This document shows, in pieces, positions 1-9,190 of a stretch of DNA of 64,000 nt. The first letter of the stretch is position 1. Each line of letters starts with the position of its first letter. This stretch comes from Halogeometricum sp. S3BR5-2 (lineage in GTDB: Archaea; Halobacteriota; Halobacteria; Halobacteriales; Haloferacaceae): assembly GCF_031624635.1 (NCBI RefSeq), contig NZ_JAMQOQ010000002.1, positions 986,335 through 1,050,334 of the forward strand, written 5' to 3'. Position numbers and translations under genes: made by a program. The notes under the pieces were generated by a model. That model was not told where the DNA came from. It searched no databases and was given only the letters and a program-made list of their open reading frames with translations.

Positions 1-73
1 GCGAGACGTTAATCGTTACCGGATATCACGGTTTCGGCGGGAACGTCCGAAGCGCCGGGTTCGTCGCCGTCGG

Positions 74-754
74 TCAGACGCTCGACTCGACGACGCCGCG
101 GCGCTTCTTGCTCAGTCCCTCGGCGAAGCCGCGGCCGTAGAGGTAGTACATGGCGACCTGCACGTAGAACAGGACGAGAAAGCCGACGAGGACGGGGGAG
201 AGCAGCGACCCGATAGCGCCGAGGACGAGGCCGACGAGGGCGGCGAGCACCCACGCCTTGAAGTACTCGCCGGTCGTTGCCGCCGAGGCGATAGTCGAGA
301 TATCGAACGCCGCGCCGAGCGAACCCTCCACGGCGAAGTTGGCGAACCCGGCGGGGGCGAAGTAGCCGACGACGAGACCGAACAGGGCGAGGACGAGCGA
401 CCCGAGGAGGAAGGTGGCGCCCACGGCGGCGCTCGGGTCGCCGGACGGACTCGTGAGCGATCCGACCACCCCGAGGACGACTGCGAGACCGAAGAACGGG
501 ACGACGACGACGAGCGCGTACGCGAGGTTGACGACGAGCAGTTTCAGACCGTCGACGACGAGGCCACCCCAGTCGGTGAACGAGGGAGCGGCGCGTTCGC
601 CCTTCGCTGCGCTCTCGAGAACGCGGACGAGGTAGCCCTGGACGATGACGACGGGGAGCACGAAGATGGACAGGAGCGTGAGTACCCCGCCGATGATGAC
701 CGTCGGTATCCAGTCGTCGCTGTTCTTGAGATACGAGAGCGCGTCGCCTAACAT
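74..754 (-). CDS. DUF4013 family membrane protein (copy A)
   Basis: This 226-residue protein is mostly hydrophobic. It starts MLGDALSYLKNSDDW, followed by a glycine-rich membrane segment, a short basic and acidic loop (about residues 48-62), and several further membrane segments up to a basic tail (SKKRRG). The layout and the opening motif (short helix, DDW, IIGG, then a YLVRV loop) match the DUF4013 family of archaeal membrane proteins, whose function is unknown. It lies 72 bp downstream of a paralogue with the same orientation, so the two are probably co-transcribed. The ATG at 754 is the natural start because it aligns with the paralogue's MISESLTYLRNDEE. Role in the envelope is inference only. 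Confidence 0.8.
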   Translation of the reverse strand: MLGDALSYLKNSDDWIPTVIIGGVLTLLSIFVLPVVIVQGYLVRVLESAAKGERAAPSFTDWGGLVVDGLKLLVVNLAYALVVVVPFFGLAVVLGVVGSLTSPSGDPSAAVGATFLLGSLVLALFGLVVGYFAPAGFANFAVEGSLGAAFDISTIASAATTGEYFKAWVLAALVGLVLGAIGSLLSPVLVGFLVLFYVQVAMYYLYGRGFAEGLSKKRRGVVESSV

Positions 755-826
755 CGACCGAACCGAGAGCGGTCGCTCAGTTAACTCTTTGCGAAAAAAC
801 CGAACGACGGCGGGGGACGGGGGCGC

Positions 827-1543
827 TCAGATGACGGCCTGTTCGTCGGGCTGTTCGCCCATCTCGCGCATCTCGATGTTGCGCAGGTCGCCCCACGCGT
901 GACCGATCATGTAGTAGGCGGCGACCGCGGCGTAGAAGCCGAGGAACGCGCCGGGTATCGCGCCGATGAACGGGAGGATGCCGCTCAGCATCCCCGCCAC
1001 GATACCGGCGACGAAGATGACGGCGAAGCCGCTGATCCACGCCGTGAAGTACTTCCCCGAGGTGAGCACGGGGCGCAGGTCGCCGAACGAGAACGCCTTG
1101 CCCACGCGGTCGGTCTCGACGAAGTTCGCCACCGCCGCGGGGATGACGTACGCGGCGAGGAGGCCGAGCACCACGGAGACCAGCAGTCCCGCGAGGAAGC
1201 CGAGGCCGCCGAGCACGTTCGCTCCGTTGGAGCCCTGCCCCACGAAGATGGTGAACAGGCTCCCGGCGACGAGAACGCCGGCGACGACCATGGGCACGAG
1301 ACCGTACACGAGGGCGATGGCCGCGGCCTTCAGGCCGTCGACGGCCATGTCGCCCCACTCGTCGAACACGGGGGGTTGCTCGTCGCCGCGCATCGTCGCG
1401 CGGACGACGCGGACGAGGTAGCCGGCGACCAGGATGGTGGGAACGACGAGGAAACCGAGCAGGCTCAGGATACCGCCGATGAGGACGGTCCGTATCCAGC
1501 CCTCCTCGTCGTTTCGTAAGTAGGTGAGTGATTCGCTAATCAT
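827..1543 (-). CDS. DUF4013 family membrane protein (copy B)
   Basis: A 238-residue multi-pass membrane protein and clear paralogue of the downstream gene. Both share the N-terminal helix (SLTYLRNDEEGW here), an IGG membrane turn, a GYLVRV loop, an acidic DEWGD stretch followed by VDGLK, and a C-terminal YY segment. It belongs to DUF4013, function unknown. It is the first gene of the probable two-gene unit. The preceding 265 bp hold an AT-rich TATA-like stretch at about 1685-1700 and a 15-bp palindrome just upstream of it, so transcription of this pair is likely regulated. The C-terminus is acidic, unlike the basic tail of copy A. Confidence 0.8.
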   Translation of the reverse strand: MISESLTYLRNDEEGWIRTVLIGGILSLLGFLVVPTILVAGYLVRVVRATMRGDEQPPVFDEWGDMAVDGLKAAAIALVYGLVPMVVAGVLVAGSLFTIFVGQGSNGANVLGGLGFLAGLLVSVVLGLLAAYVIPAAVANFVETDRVGKAFSFGDLRPVLTSGKYFTAWISGFAVIFVAGIVAGMLSGILPFIGAIPGAFLGFYAAVAAYYMIGHAWGDLRNIEMREMGEQPDEQAVI

Positions 1544-1684
1544 GGTGTATCACGAGCGTCCCTCCTCCCCCGCGTTGCGCCGCACGTACGGTTGACCGGC
1601 GCGCCGGATTTCGGTCGCGCCGGGCCGTCGTTCCGCCGAAAGGACGGAGTGGTACGCTCGGGTGTAATGACTCCGTTCCGAAGG

Positions 1685-1726
1685 ATAAATATATATTATA
1701 GTTCTGTCCGAATAACGGAACGTTAT
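1685..1726 (-). promoter_or_regulatory. TATA-like box with adjacent 15-bp palindrome, upstream of the DUF4013 pair
   Basis: Positions 1687-1700 are a run of A/T that reads as a TATA box on the minus strand. Immediately upstream on that strand, 1712-1726 is a perfect palindrome, ATAACG-GAA-CGTTAT. The spacing is that of an operator at the BRE/TATA edge. The nearest minus-strand gene is the DUF4013 protein starting at 1543, which would have a leader of about 110 nt. The rest of the gap 1544-1808 shows no gene. Confidence 0.45.
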
Positions 1727-1808
1727 AGCTCTTTTGGCCGTCCTACCGTCGGCGATGACGGACGACGGCCGCCGACTCGGAGGCGTCTCGGCGGCGACGG
1801 GCCGGGCG

Positions 1809-3914
1809 TCAGTCCTCCAGTATCTCGCTCCCGCCGGGCGGCAGGAACTCCTGAATCTTGTCCGGACTCGCCACCTTGCGGAGGAACGACTGGTCGGCGA
1901 ACACCTCCTTGAATCGGCGGTACACCATCTTCGCGGCGTCGTTCTGGGCGTAGCGACCGGGTTGGAGTCGCACGCTCGCCTCCAGGCGGTCCTCGACGGC
2001 CGACGGCGGTCCACCGAGGACGCGCGTCTCGCCCTCGCACTGCACGCCGACGGCCACCTTCGCCTCCACGTCACGGAAGTACGTTCGGTCGCCGCGGACG
2101 ACGAACGACCCCTTCTCCAGATATTCGCCGGATTCGGGGGTCTTCGACACCTGGTCGGGCGTCACCATGTACGCCTCGTCGGCGTACCGACCCTCCTTCC
2201 AGATGGAGGAGTAGGAGACGGCGAACTGCGCCGCCTCCCGCTTCGTCGAGTCGGGGAAGTCGACGGCCTCGGAGGGTTCGGAGGGGCCCGTCGCCTTCAC
2301 GACGGTGACGGGGCCGCCGTGCGCCTGCGTGTGGAAGAACAGGTCGTGTTTGTTCAGATATTTCTTCACTATCTCCTCGTTCTGGTCGGCGTTGCGCCCG
2401 CCGATGACGAGGTAGCCGTCGGAGGTGTGGAACCAGCGGAACTGCTCGAACCAGTGCTCCTCGGTGCGGAGCGGGATGGACGTCCGAGAGAGCCAGTCGA
2501 TATCCTCGGGTTCCTCCTCCTCCTCGTCGTCCTCGTCGTCGGCCTCCCACTCGTCGCGGCGGCGCTTCACCTCCGCTAACTCCTCGCGGGTGTCCTCGAT
2601 GGCGGCGAGGGCGCCCTCCTTCTTCCCCTCGACGCGTTTCGCTTCCTGATACAGTCTGTCGGCGTTCTTCTCGACGCCCGTGTCGACGACGACTTCGACG
2701 CGCGTGCCCTCGAGTTCGACGGTGACGGTGCCCTCGGCGCCGTCGACGTCGACGACGGCTTCGGCCGCCGGGATGCCCCGTTCGGCGCCGTCCTCGAGCG
2801 TCTCTCGGATATCGTCCCACGGCACGTTCTCCTCGCGGGCGTCGCGGACGGTCGTGAGCACGTCGTCCACCAAGTCGTAGTGGGCGTACAGCAGTTCGGC
2901 GCGCTCTCGCTCCTCTTTCGCCTGCTCCTCGAAGCCCTCGATGGCGCCCTCCTGCTGCTGGATGATGCGCTTTTTCTTCTCTATCTCCTCTTCGAAGTCC
3001 GGGCGGTTCGACCCCGCTTCCTCGTCGGGGTCGTCCTCCGCCGAGCGGTCGAGTCGGAAGAAGTACTCGTCCAACGCGTCGTTGAACGTGTCGTGGGACT
3101 CGCTGTTGAGCCCCTCGGCCTCGTGCTCTTCGAGGGGGAACGGCGTCGCGTCGACGACGGCGCCGTCCTCCTCGTAGACGCGCGGGTCGAAGTCGCCCGA
3201 CTTCAGGCGGTCGCGGAACGACTGGATGGCGTCGTAGACGGCGCGGAACTCCTCGTCGCCCGCCTCCGAGATGTCCATCGTCTTCTCGACGCCCGCGCGG
3301 GTGCAGAACTCCTCGGCGTACAGGCCGCCGAGGTTCACCTGCGTCGCCAGCGTCCGCACGACGTCGGTGTCGGAGTCTTCCATCCGGCGCTTGAATCCCT
3401 CGTAACTCACCGTGAAGGGGTGCAGGCGCGAGGAGGGGAACTCGTACTGCGCGCCCGGGGCGACGGTCCGCGACTTCAGGCGCACCGTCTCCAGACTCTG
3501 GACGACTTCGCCCGTCTCGTCGAGGACGGCGACGTTGCCCTGTCCGAACAGTTCGACGACGATCTGCGTGTCCTCGTCGTCGCGTTCGAACTCGAAGGTG
3601 AGGATGCGGTCGAACTCGTACTGCTCGACGCCCGCGAAGTCCGCGCCGCTGAGTCGGTTGCGAAGCATCATCGCGAAGTTCGGCGGCCGGCCGGGCGCGT
3701 CGGGAACGTGCTCGGGTTTGGCGGCGTGCGCCCGCTTGACGTCGCCGACTTCGAGGATGAGTTCGACGCGGCCGCGGTCGAAATCGCGCATCCGCAGGCG
3801 AAGCAGGTCGTCGCCGTAGAGATAGGCCTTGTCGACCTTCGCCCCCTCGTACCGGTTCAGTTCGGTGACGAGAGCGCTGAGGTCCACGCTCGTCAACTCC
3901 CGCTTCGGGTCCAT
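1809..3914 (-). CDS. rqcH: Ribosome rescue protein RqcH (NFACT/Rqc2/NEMF family)
   Basis: A 701-residue NFACT-family protein. The N-terminal NFACT-N region starts MDPKRELTSVDLSALV and includes the RNRLSGA segment. A helix-hairpin-helix-like part and a long charged coiled coil follow (about residues 310-360 and 430-470). The NFACT-R (DUF814) domain lies near residues 490-600 with the FHTSDGYLVIGGRNADQNE motif. Family members bind stalled 60S/50S subunits carrying peptidyl-tRNA and recruit tRNA-Ala for C-terminal tailing in ribosome quality control. An in-frame upstream start at 3950 would add 12 basic residues. The ATG at 3914 is preferred because homologues begin MDPKRELTS and a G-rich stretch precedes it. 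The very acidic linker (about residues 460-475) is typical of halophiles. Confidence 0.93.
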   Translation of the reverse strand: MDPKRELTSVDLSALVTELNRYEGAKVDKAYLYGDDLLRLRMRDFDRGRVELILEVGDVKRAHAAKPEHVPDAPGRPPNFAMMLRNRLSGADFAGVEQYEFDRILTFEFERDDEDTQIVVELFGQGNVAVLDETGEVVQSLETVRLKSRTVAPGAQYEFPSSRLHPFTVSYEGFKRRMEDSDTDVVRTLATQVNLGGLYAEEFCTRAGVEKTMDISEAGDEEFRAVYDAIQSFRDRLKSGDFDPRVYEEDGAVVDATPFPLEEHEAEGLNSESHDTFNDALDEYFFRLDRSAEDDPDEEAGSNRPDFEEEIEKKKRIIQQQEGAIEGFEEQAKEERERAELLYAHYDLVDDVLTTVRDAREENVPWDDIRETLEDGAERGIPAAEAVVDVDGAEGTVTVELEGTRVEVVVDTGVEKNADRLYQEAKRVEGKKEGALAAIEDTREELAEVKRRRDEWEADDEDDEEEEEPEDIDWLSRTSIPLRTEEHWFEQFRWFHTSDGYLVIGGRNADQNEEIVKKYLNKHDLFFHTQAHGGPVTVVKATGPSEPSEAVDFPDSTKREAAQFAVSYSSIWKEGRYADEAYMVTPDQVSKTPESGEYLEKGSFVVRGDRTYFRDVEAKVAVGVQCEGETRVLGGPPSAVEDRLEASVRLQPGRYAQNDAAKMVYRRFKEVFADQSFLRKVASPDKIQEFLPPGGSEILED

Positions 3915-4081
3915 ACCCCCGCCTTCACGGCCGCGGATGAAAAGCCGCACGTTCGACTGACGAGGGTGCGGCGTCGGACGCCGACGAGACTGACCCCGAG
4001 GTTCGAGAGCACGACGTGTCTGATGTAGCAGTCATACTTACTGGCGTGGTGTGAGGATAATCAGAACAGGGGCCAAAACGG

Positions 4082-4096
4082 CTATCTGTCTGATAG
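4082..4096. repeat. Small inverted repeat upstream of zinc-ribbon gene
   Basis: CTATC-TGTCT-GATAG is a perfect 5-bp inverted repeat with a 5-nt centre, ending 17 bp before the ATG at 4114. It sits where a repressor site or 5' hairpin could act. It is short enough to be chance, so support is weak. Confidence 0.25.
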
Positions 4097-4113
4097 GCAA
4101 CTAATCGACAACC

Positions 4114-4332
4114 ATGTCGAAGCCGCATCGGAGCGTCGACGAGGAGGAGGGGGAGACGATCAGACACTGTTCGGAGTGCGGCGGCGACCGGGAACACGAG
4201 GTGAGCGTCACCGTGGCGGAGACCGACGCGCACGACTACGTCCGCGAGGAGAACGAGGAGTACGCCCGGCAACCGCACCGCGTGTACGAGTGCGTCTACT
4301 GCGGGAACACGGAGTTGGAGTCGCTTCGGTGA
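4114..4332 (+). CDS. Small zinc beta-ribbon protein (DUF7835-like)
   Basis: A 72-residue protein with two CxxC knuckles, CSEC near residue 19 and CVYC near residue 60. Between them lies a beta-rich stretch (HEVSVTV) and a segment ending in REENEEYARQPHRVYEC. This fits a four-cysteine zinc ribbon. Many haloarchaeal mini zinc fingers have this layout, and it resembles the family called DUF7835, though I am not certain of that label. Partner and target are unknown. Neighbours (RqcH divergent upstream, GNAT downstream on the same strand) do not define a pathway. Confidence 0.8.
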   Translation: MSKPHRSVDEEEGETIRHCSECGGDREHEVSVTVAETDAHDYVREENEEYARQPHRVYECVYCGNTELESLR

Positions 4333-4414
4333 ACGGAGGCGGGCCGTCGGGGTCGGTTCGCCGACCTCGGACCGCACCGAAACGCTCAGTCCCCGGGCGG
4401 GCGTGCGAGAGGAC

Positions 4415-4924
4415 ATGACCGACCGGAACGCCGACGGCGACGCGGACTCGGACGCGACGGCGGACGACGGGGTGCGCACGGGCGTGTCCATCGTCCGAAC
4501 CGACGAGGAACGCGAAGACGCCTTCGCCGTCCGCTTCGACGTGTTCGTGGACGAACAGGGCGTCGACGAGGAGTTGGAGTGGGACGAACACGACGAACCC
4601 GGCGCCGAGGCGACGCACCTCGTCGCCTACGACGACGGCGCCGTCGTCGGCGCGGCGCGGGTCCGCCCGTACGACGAGGAGACGGCGAAGGTCGAACGCG
4701 TCGTCGTCGCCGCGGACAGACGCGGCGAGGGGTGGGGCGAACGCGTGATGCGCGCCGCCGAGGAGGAGGCACACGCGGCCCGGTTCTCACGAGTGAAACT
4801 CCACGCGCAGATCCGCGTGCAAGAGTTCTACGAGTCGCTCGGCTACCGCGCCGTCGGCGAGGAGTTCGAGGACGCCGGCATCCCGCACGTCGAGATGCGG
4901 AAGTCGCTCGACCGAGAACTGTAA
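4415..4924 (+). CDS. GNAT family N-acetyltransferase (ElaA-like)
   Basis: A 169-residue acyl-CoA-dependent acetyltransferase. The RFDVFVDEQGV segment is typical of the ElaA-like GNAT branch. The acetyl-CoA pyrophosphate loop is RRGEGWGERVM, and the C-terminal FYESLGYRAVGEEFEDAGIPHVEM matches the end of the fold. The substrate is not predictable. A GTG at 4403 could add four residues, but the ATG at 4415 gives the usual MTD start. The first 25 or so residues are an Asp-rich halophilic extension outside the fold. Confidence 0.88.
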   Translation: MTDRNADGDADSDATADDGVRTGVSIVRTDEEREDAFAVRFDVFVDEQGVDEELEWDEHDEPGAEATHLVAYDDGAVVGAARVRPYDEETAKVERVVVAADRRGEGWGERVMRAAEEEAHAARFSRVKLHAQIRVQEFYESLGYRAVGEEFEDAGIPHVEMRKSLDREL

Positions 4925-4984
4925 GATATCATATTTGGTATTCAGAGACGTACGCTTTTCCCTCACAAAACGGTGATAGACACG

Positions 4985-6490
4985 ATGTTAGAGATACTTT
5001 CCGCGGGAGTGGCGGCCGCGATGCGTCCAACCGGCGACGACGGCGGGCTGGAACGGGTCACCGCGGTGCGTCAGGTGCTCGACGCGCTTCCGATGCCGGC
5101 GTTCGTCCTCGACACCGACCACACGGTCGTCGGGTGGAGCGACGGGATGGAGACGCTCCTCGGAATCGCTCCCGAGGACGCGCTCGGGTCCGACAGCCGA
5201 GAGACCATCGTCGTCGGAGGCGACGACGAGCAGTCGCTCTCGTTCGCCGACAAGGTGCTTCTCGCCCCGCGCACCGCCGCGGAGGAGTACGGCGTCGACC
5301 GGCTCGACAGCCCGTACACGAGCTACCGCGTCTACGAACGCGAGAGCCGCCTGCGCACGGCGTCCGGCAGCGACGTCGACATCCGGTTTCAGGTGATGCC
5401 GCTGTTCGACGGCGGACCGGACGGCGAACTGATGGGCGTCCTCGAAGTCATCCAGGACCGGACCGAGGAGCTCCGGCGGCGCGAGGCGCTGCAGTCGCTC
5501 GTGACCGAGGTGACCGCGACGCTTCGGAGCGCCGCAACCGGGGCGCTCGACGCCCGCGTGGAGTACGAGTGCGACGCGCACCTCTTCGAAGACGGACTGC
5601 TGGACGTCGTCGGCGAGGTGAACCGAACGCTGGAGCGCTTCGAGTCGCTGGTCGCGAACGTCGAAGGGCACGCCGCGGACGTCAGCGGCGCGGCGACGAC
5701 GGCGAACGACGCCGCACACCACATCGACGGCCGCGTGACGGAGCAGCGACTCGCGCTGGAGACGGCCCGGGACGACCTGGCGGCGTTCAGCGCCACGATG
5801 GAGAAGGTGGCGGCGAGTTCGACCGAGGTCGAGGCGGGGGCCGACCGGGCGCGCGTGAACGTCGCCTCGTCGCTCGATTCGACCGCCGAGACCCGGTCGG
5901 TCACGGACGAGGTCAAAGCCCGCAGCGACGAACTCCTGGAGACGGTTCACGCCCTCGAAGCCGACATGACGGAGATAAGCGAGGTGGTGTCGCTCATCTC
6001 CGAGATAGCCGAGCGGACGAACATCCTCGCGCTGAACGCGAACATCGAGGCGGCCCGCGCCGGCGAGGCCGGGTCGGGGTTCGCCGTCGTCGCCGGGGAG
6101 GTCAAATCGCTCGCCAACGAGACGCAGACCCACACCGAACAGGTCACAGAGCGCATCGAGCGCGTACAGTCGCGCGCGAACGAGACGGCGCGGTTGGTCG
6201 AGACGACCCACGAGGACATCGGCCGCGCCGACGCGGCCATCGACGACACCGCCGAGTCGCTCCGCGAGGCGGCCGACGCGGTGGACGAGGCGGTCGAAGG
6301 CGTGAGCGAACTCTCGACGGCGAGCGACGATCAGGCCGAATCGGTGGAGAGCGTCGTCGTCACGGTCGAAGACGTCAGCGACGACGCCGCGGAGATAGAG
6401 GAGGCCATCGGCGATATCGTCGCCGTCGTGGAGTCCCAACACGAGTCCGCGGACCGACTGGACGCCATGCTCGCGGAACTGACGCGGTAA
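4985..6490 (+). CDS. Soluble PAS-containing methyl-accepting chemotaxis-type transducer
   Basis: A 501-residue cytoplasmic transducer. No transmembrane segment is visible. An N-terminal PAS domain (about residues 30-160, from [19 protein letters not shown] to VIQDRTEE) is followed by a short HAMP-like linker and a long coiled coil. The conserved MCP hairpin reads [19 protein letters not shown] near residue 350. By family it would sense an internal cue (redox, light or ligand bound by PAS) and act on CheA/CheW at the archaellum chemotaxis array. No che genes are in the window. A GTG at 4973 would add four residues. An AT-rich stretch at 4925-4945 may hold the promoter. Confidence 0.9.
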   Translation: MLEILSAGVAAAMRPTGDDGGLERVTAVRQVLDALPMPAFVLDTDHTVVGWSDGMETLLGIAPEDALGSDSRETIVVGGDDEQSLSFADKVLLAPRTAAEEYGVDRLDSPYTSYRVYERESRLRTASGSDVDIRFQVMPLFDGGPDGELMGVLEVIQDRTEELRRREALQSLVTEVTATLRSAATGALDARVEYECDAHLFEDGLLDVVGEVNRTLERFESLVANVEGHAADVSGAATTANDAAHHIDGRVTEQRLALETARDDLAAFSATMEKVAASSTEVEAGADRARVNVASSLDSTAETRSVTDEVKARSDELLETVHALEADMTEISEVVSLISEIAERTNILALNANIEAARAGEAGSGFAVVAGEVKSLANETQTHTEQVTERIERVQSRANETARLVETTHEDIGRADAAIDDTAESLREAADAVDEAVEGVSELSTASDDQAESVESVVVTVEDVSDDAAEIEEAIGDIVAVVESQHESADRLDAMLAELTR

Positions 6491-6689
6491 CGGGAACGGC
6501 GCGGACCGAACGCGGAGCGACGAGGACTGAGGTTCTCCGATGCGTCCCGAGGCCGTTCCGAAGCGTTTCGAAGAGTCCGCGGACGGGTCAGTCGTCGCCG
6601 GTGCTCACCGACGACGTCTCGCGTACGGCGTGACCCGTCCGCCGGACCCTGAAACCGCCGGCCTCCTCGCGGCCGTATACTCGTAGAGG

Positions 6690-6741
6690 GGGAAAGTGAA
6701 ACGATACAACTTTCCCTGATAGACAGTATTTCTGATAATAC
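6690..6741. terminator. Two hairpins between convergent genes (bidirectional terminator candidate)
   Basis: 6690-6716 is a perfect 8-bp inverted repeat, GGGAAAGT with an 11-nt spacer then ACTTTCCC. 6726-6741 is a second one, GTATT-TCTGAT-AATAC. Both lie in the AT-rich gap between the transducer ending at 6490 and the convergent kinase ending at 6753. They are well placed to end one or both transcripts. Archaea often terminate at T-tracts without hairpins, so function is inference. The rest of 6491-6689 shows no gene. Confidence 0.4.
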
Positions 6742-6752
6742 AGCGGGGCCAG

Positions 6753-8936
6753 CTACTCGGTGGCGGGGGGGACGCCGGAGAACTCGAAGCGCGCGCCGCC
6801 GGTCTCGCTCTCGGTCAGTGCCACCGACCAGCCGTGCGCCTCGGCTATCTGCGCGACGATGCGGAGCCCGAACCCCGTACCGTCCCGCGACGTCGAGTAG
6901 CCGGCCTCGAACACCGCTTCGCGCGACTCCGGCGGGACGCCGGGACCGTCGTCCGCGACGAAGAAGCCGTCCGGAAGCGCGCCGACGGTGACCGTCACGC
7001 CCTCACCCGACCCCGTCGAGTCGGCCGCGGAGCCGTGTTCGACGGCGTTCCGAAGCAGATTCTCGAACAGTTGTCGGAGTCGGCTCTCGTCGGCCCGAAT
7101 CGAGCGGTCGACGTCGACGGCGAGCGACGCGTCGCCCGTCTCGACGTTCAGCCAACTCGCCTCCGCGGTCGCGGCGAGTTCGACGTCGGCGGGGCTCTCG
7201 ACGGCCGCTCCCTCCCGCGCGAGCGTCAGCAGGTCGTCGATGAGCGTCCGCATCCGCCGGTGCGCGCGCCGCACCGCGTGGAGGCTGTCCGCGTCGTCGG
7301 TCGCTATCAGTTCGAGATGGCCCTCGGCGACGTTCAGCGGGTTCCTGAGGTCGTGCGAGACGACGCTCGCGAACTCCTCTAGGCTCTCCTTCTGCCGTCT
7401 GAGCTTCCGCTCCTGCCGCCGTCGCTCGGTGACGTTCTGCGACATCGCCATGCCCGCCTCGACGCCGTCGTCGCCGCGTATCGGGAGCGTCCGGATCCGG
7501 TACTGCTCCCCGTCGAGTCGCTGCTCGAAGGTGTGGCTGTTCCCCGCGAACGCCTCCCGGTAGTAGTGTTCGAGTTCGTCCGCGATGGCCGCCGGGAACA
7601 GGTCGTACGGCGTCCGGCCGAGGAAGTCGTCGGGCGACAGACCGACGTTGCGCAGTTCCTCCCCCTCGGCGAGCGTGTACCGCAGGTCCTCGTCGAACAG
7701 GAAGACCCCGCCGTCGGGGACGTTCTCGACCAACGTTCGGTAGCGGTTCGTCGTCGCTTCGAGGCGTCGCTCGCGTTCGACCCGCTCGGAGATGTCCCGA
7801 CTGATGACGAGAAAGCGGTCCTCGCCGTTCAGCGCGAGGCGTCTGAGGTGCACCTCGACGGGGAGCGACGAGCCGTCTCGGCACCTGTAAGACCCCTCTA
7901 GTTTACACCGGTCACCCGCCTCCATCTCGGACCACAGCGCCCGCGCCTCGTCCGGTCGGATCTCCTCGTCGAGGTCCCAGACGCTCGTGCCGACGAGTTC
8001 GTCGGCGTCGTAACCGGTCTTCGCGCACAGTTCGGGGTTCGTCTCGGTTATCGTCCCCTCGTGGTCGTGGACGTTTATCATGTCCGGCGAGTTCTCGAAC
8101 AGCGCTTCGAGTCGGACCGTGGTCCGCCGGAGACGCTCCTCGCGTCGGTGCCGCTCGGAGATGTCCCGGAACTGCGAGAAGACGGCGACCATCTCGCCGT
8201 CCTCGTCGGTGACGACGCGGTTGTGCCACTCGCAGACGATGCGCTCGCCGTCCCGGCGCACGTTCTCGTCGACGCTGTGGTAGCCCCCTTCCGACTCCAT
8301 CAACGCGGACGTGACCGCGTCGACGTTCTCGTAGCTGGCGTCGGCGACTATCTTCTCCCAGGTGTGTCCGCGCAGTTCGCCCTCGTCGTAGCCGAGTATC
8401 TCCGTGGCGGCCTCGTTGACGTCGACGATTCGGAAGCGCTCGTCGTACTCTATCACGCCGAGCGGCGACTGCTCGACGAAGAGGGCGAGTCGTTTCTGAC
8501 TGGCCTCCAGCGCGGTCCGCGAGCGGTGCTGGTCGACGGCGTTGCGGACGCGGTTCGCCAGCACGGCGTACTGTCCGTTTCCCGTCTCCTTCTGGAGGTA
8601 GTCGGAGACGCCGGTCGAAATCGCCTCGCTGGCTATCTCCTCGCTCCCCCGACCCGTGAACAGGATGAAGGGGGCGTCGACGCCCGCGGCCCGAACCGAC
8701 TCGAAGAACGCCAATCCGTCGGTCTCCGCCAAGTTGTAGTCCGAGACGACGCAGTCGAACTGCCCTTCATCGAGCAGTCCCAGCGCTTCGGCGGCGGTGG
8801 TGGCCGTCTCGACGGTCGTCCCCTCGGACTCGCGTTCGAGGAACGCGGCGGTCATCTCGGCGAAGCCGGGTTCGTCGTCGACGTGGAGGACGCGGACCGG
8901 CCGGTCGGCCTCGAACGCGTCCGGCGACGAGGTCAT
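6753..8936 (-). CDS. Receiver-PAS-PAS-PAS histidine kinase
   Basis: A 727-residue cytosolic hybrid kinase. An N-terminal receiver (about residues 14-130) has the acidic pair D20/D21, phosphoacceptor D66 in VVSDYN and the lysine in YLQKE. Three PAS domains follow (about 150-260, 270-385, 395-505). The HisKA H-box is FASVVSHDLRNPLNVAEG near residue 520. The HATPase_c domain has N-box NLLRNAVEH and G-boxes ADDGPGV and GTGFGL. The receiver-first order is common in haloarchaeal kinases, which typically lack transmembrane segments. No cognate output regulator is adjacent. Signal and target are unknown. Confidence 0.93.
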   Translation of the reverse strand: MTSSPDAFEADRPVRVLHVDDEPGFAEMTAAFLERESEGTTVETATTAAEALGLLDEGQFDCVVSDYNLAETDGLAFFESVRAAGVDAPFILFTGRGSEEIASEAISTGVSDYLQKETGNGQYAVLANRVRNAVDQHRSRTALEASQKRLALFVEQSPLGVIEYDERFRIVDVNEAATEILGYDEGELRGHTWEKIVADASYENVDAVTSALMESEGGYHSVDENVRRDGERIVCEWHNRVVTDEDGEMVAVFSQFRDISERHRREERLRRTTVRLEALFENSPDMINVHDHEGTITETNPELCAKTGYDADELVGTSVWDLDEEIRPDEARALWSEMEAGDRCKLEGSYRCRDGSSLPVEVHLRRLALNGEDRFLVISRDISERVERERRLEATTNRYRTLVENVPDGGVFLFDEDLRYTLAEGEELRNVGLSPDDFLGRTPYDLFPAAIADELEHYYREAFAGNSHTFEQRLDGEQYRIRTLPIRGDDGVEAGMAMSQNVTERRRQERKLRRQKESLEEFASVVSHDLRNPLNVAEGHLELIATDDADSLHAVRRAHRRMRTLIDDLLTLAREGAAVESPADVELAATAEASWLNVETGDASLAVDVDRSIRADESRLRQLFENLLRNAVEHGSAADSTGSGEGVTVTVGALPDGFFVADDGPGVPPESREAVFEAGYSTSRDGTGFGLRIVAQIAEAHGWSVALTESETGGARFEFSGVPPATE

Positions 8937-9190
8937 CCGTCCGCCCCGTGGTCCGCTGGCGTCCCGGCGAGAGACCGCCGGGCGGCCGTGTTCCGTTCGA
9001 GGACGGAGACGAAGACGTAGGAGAAGGATGCGGTACCGACCGTGCGCGCGGGTGTCGTGCGAGTGGGTGACATCGGTGTGTCGAACGGGGCGAGTCGGAC
9101 GGGAGCGGCCGACTCACACCGGTGCGTCCGGGCCGTTCGTGCCTCCCCTTCGATAACATACACTATAAATGATTGGTCAGATTCGCCTCA

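Noticed and set aside
1..73. Possible end of a gene at the window's left edge
   Set aside because: No supported frame crosses it; the frame 9-254 on the minus strand is a shadow of the DUF4013 gene.
4579..6633. 684-codon plus-strand frame over the transducer
   Set aside because: It is Arg/Gly-rich out-of-frame translation of the transducer, with no real features.
8933..9163. 76-codon minus-strand frame that overlaps the kinase start by 4 bp and follows a TATA-like box
   Set aside because: Its ATG lies just 3-5 bp after the TATA-like box, before any possible transcription start. Composition is Thr/Arg-rich and not acidic, and no family is known.
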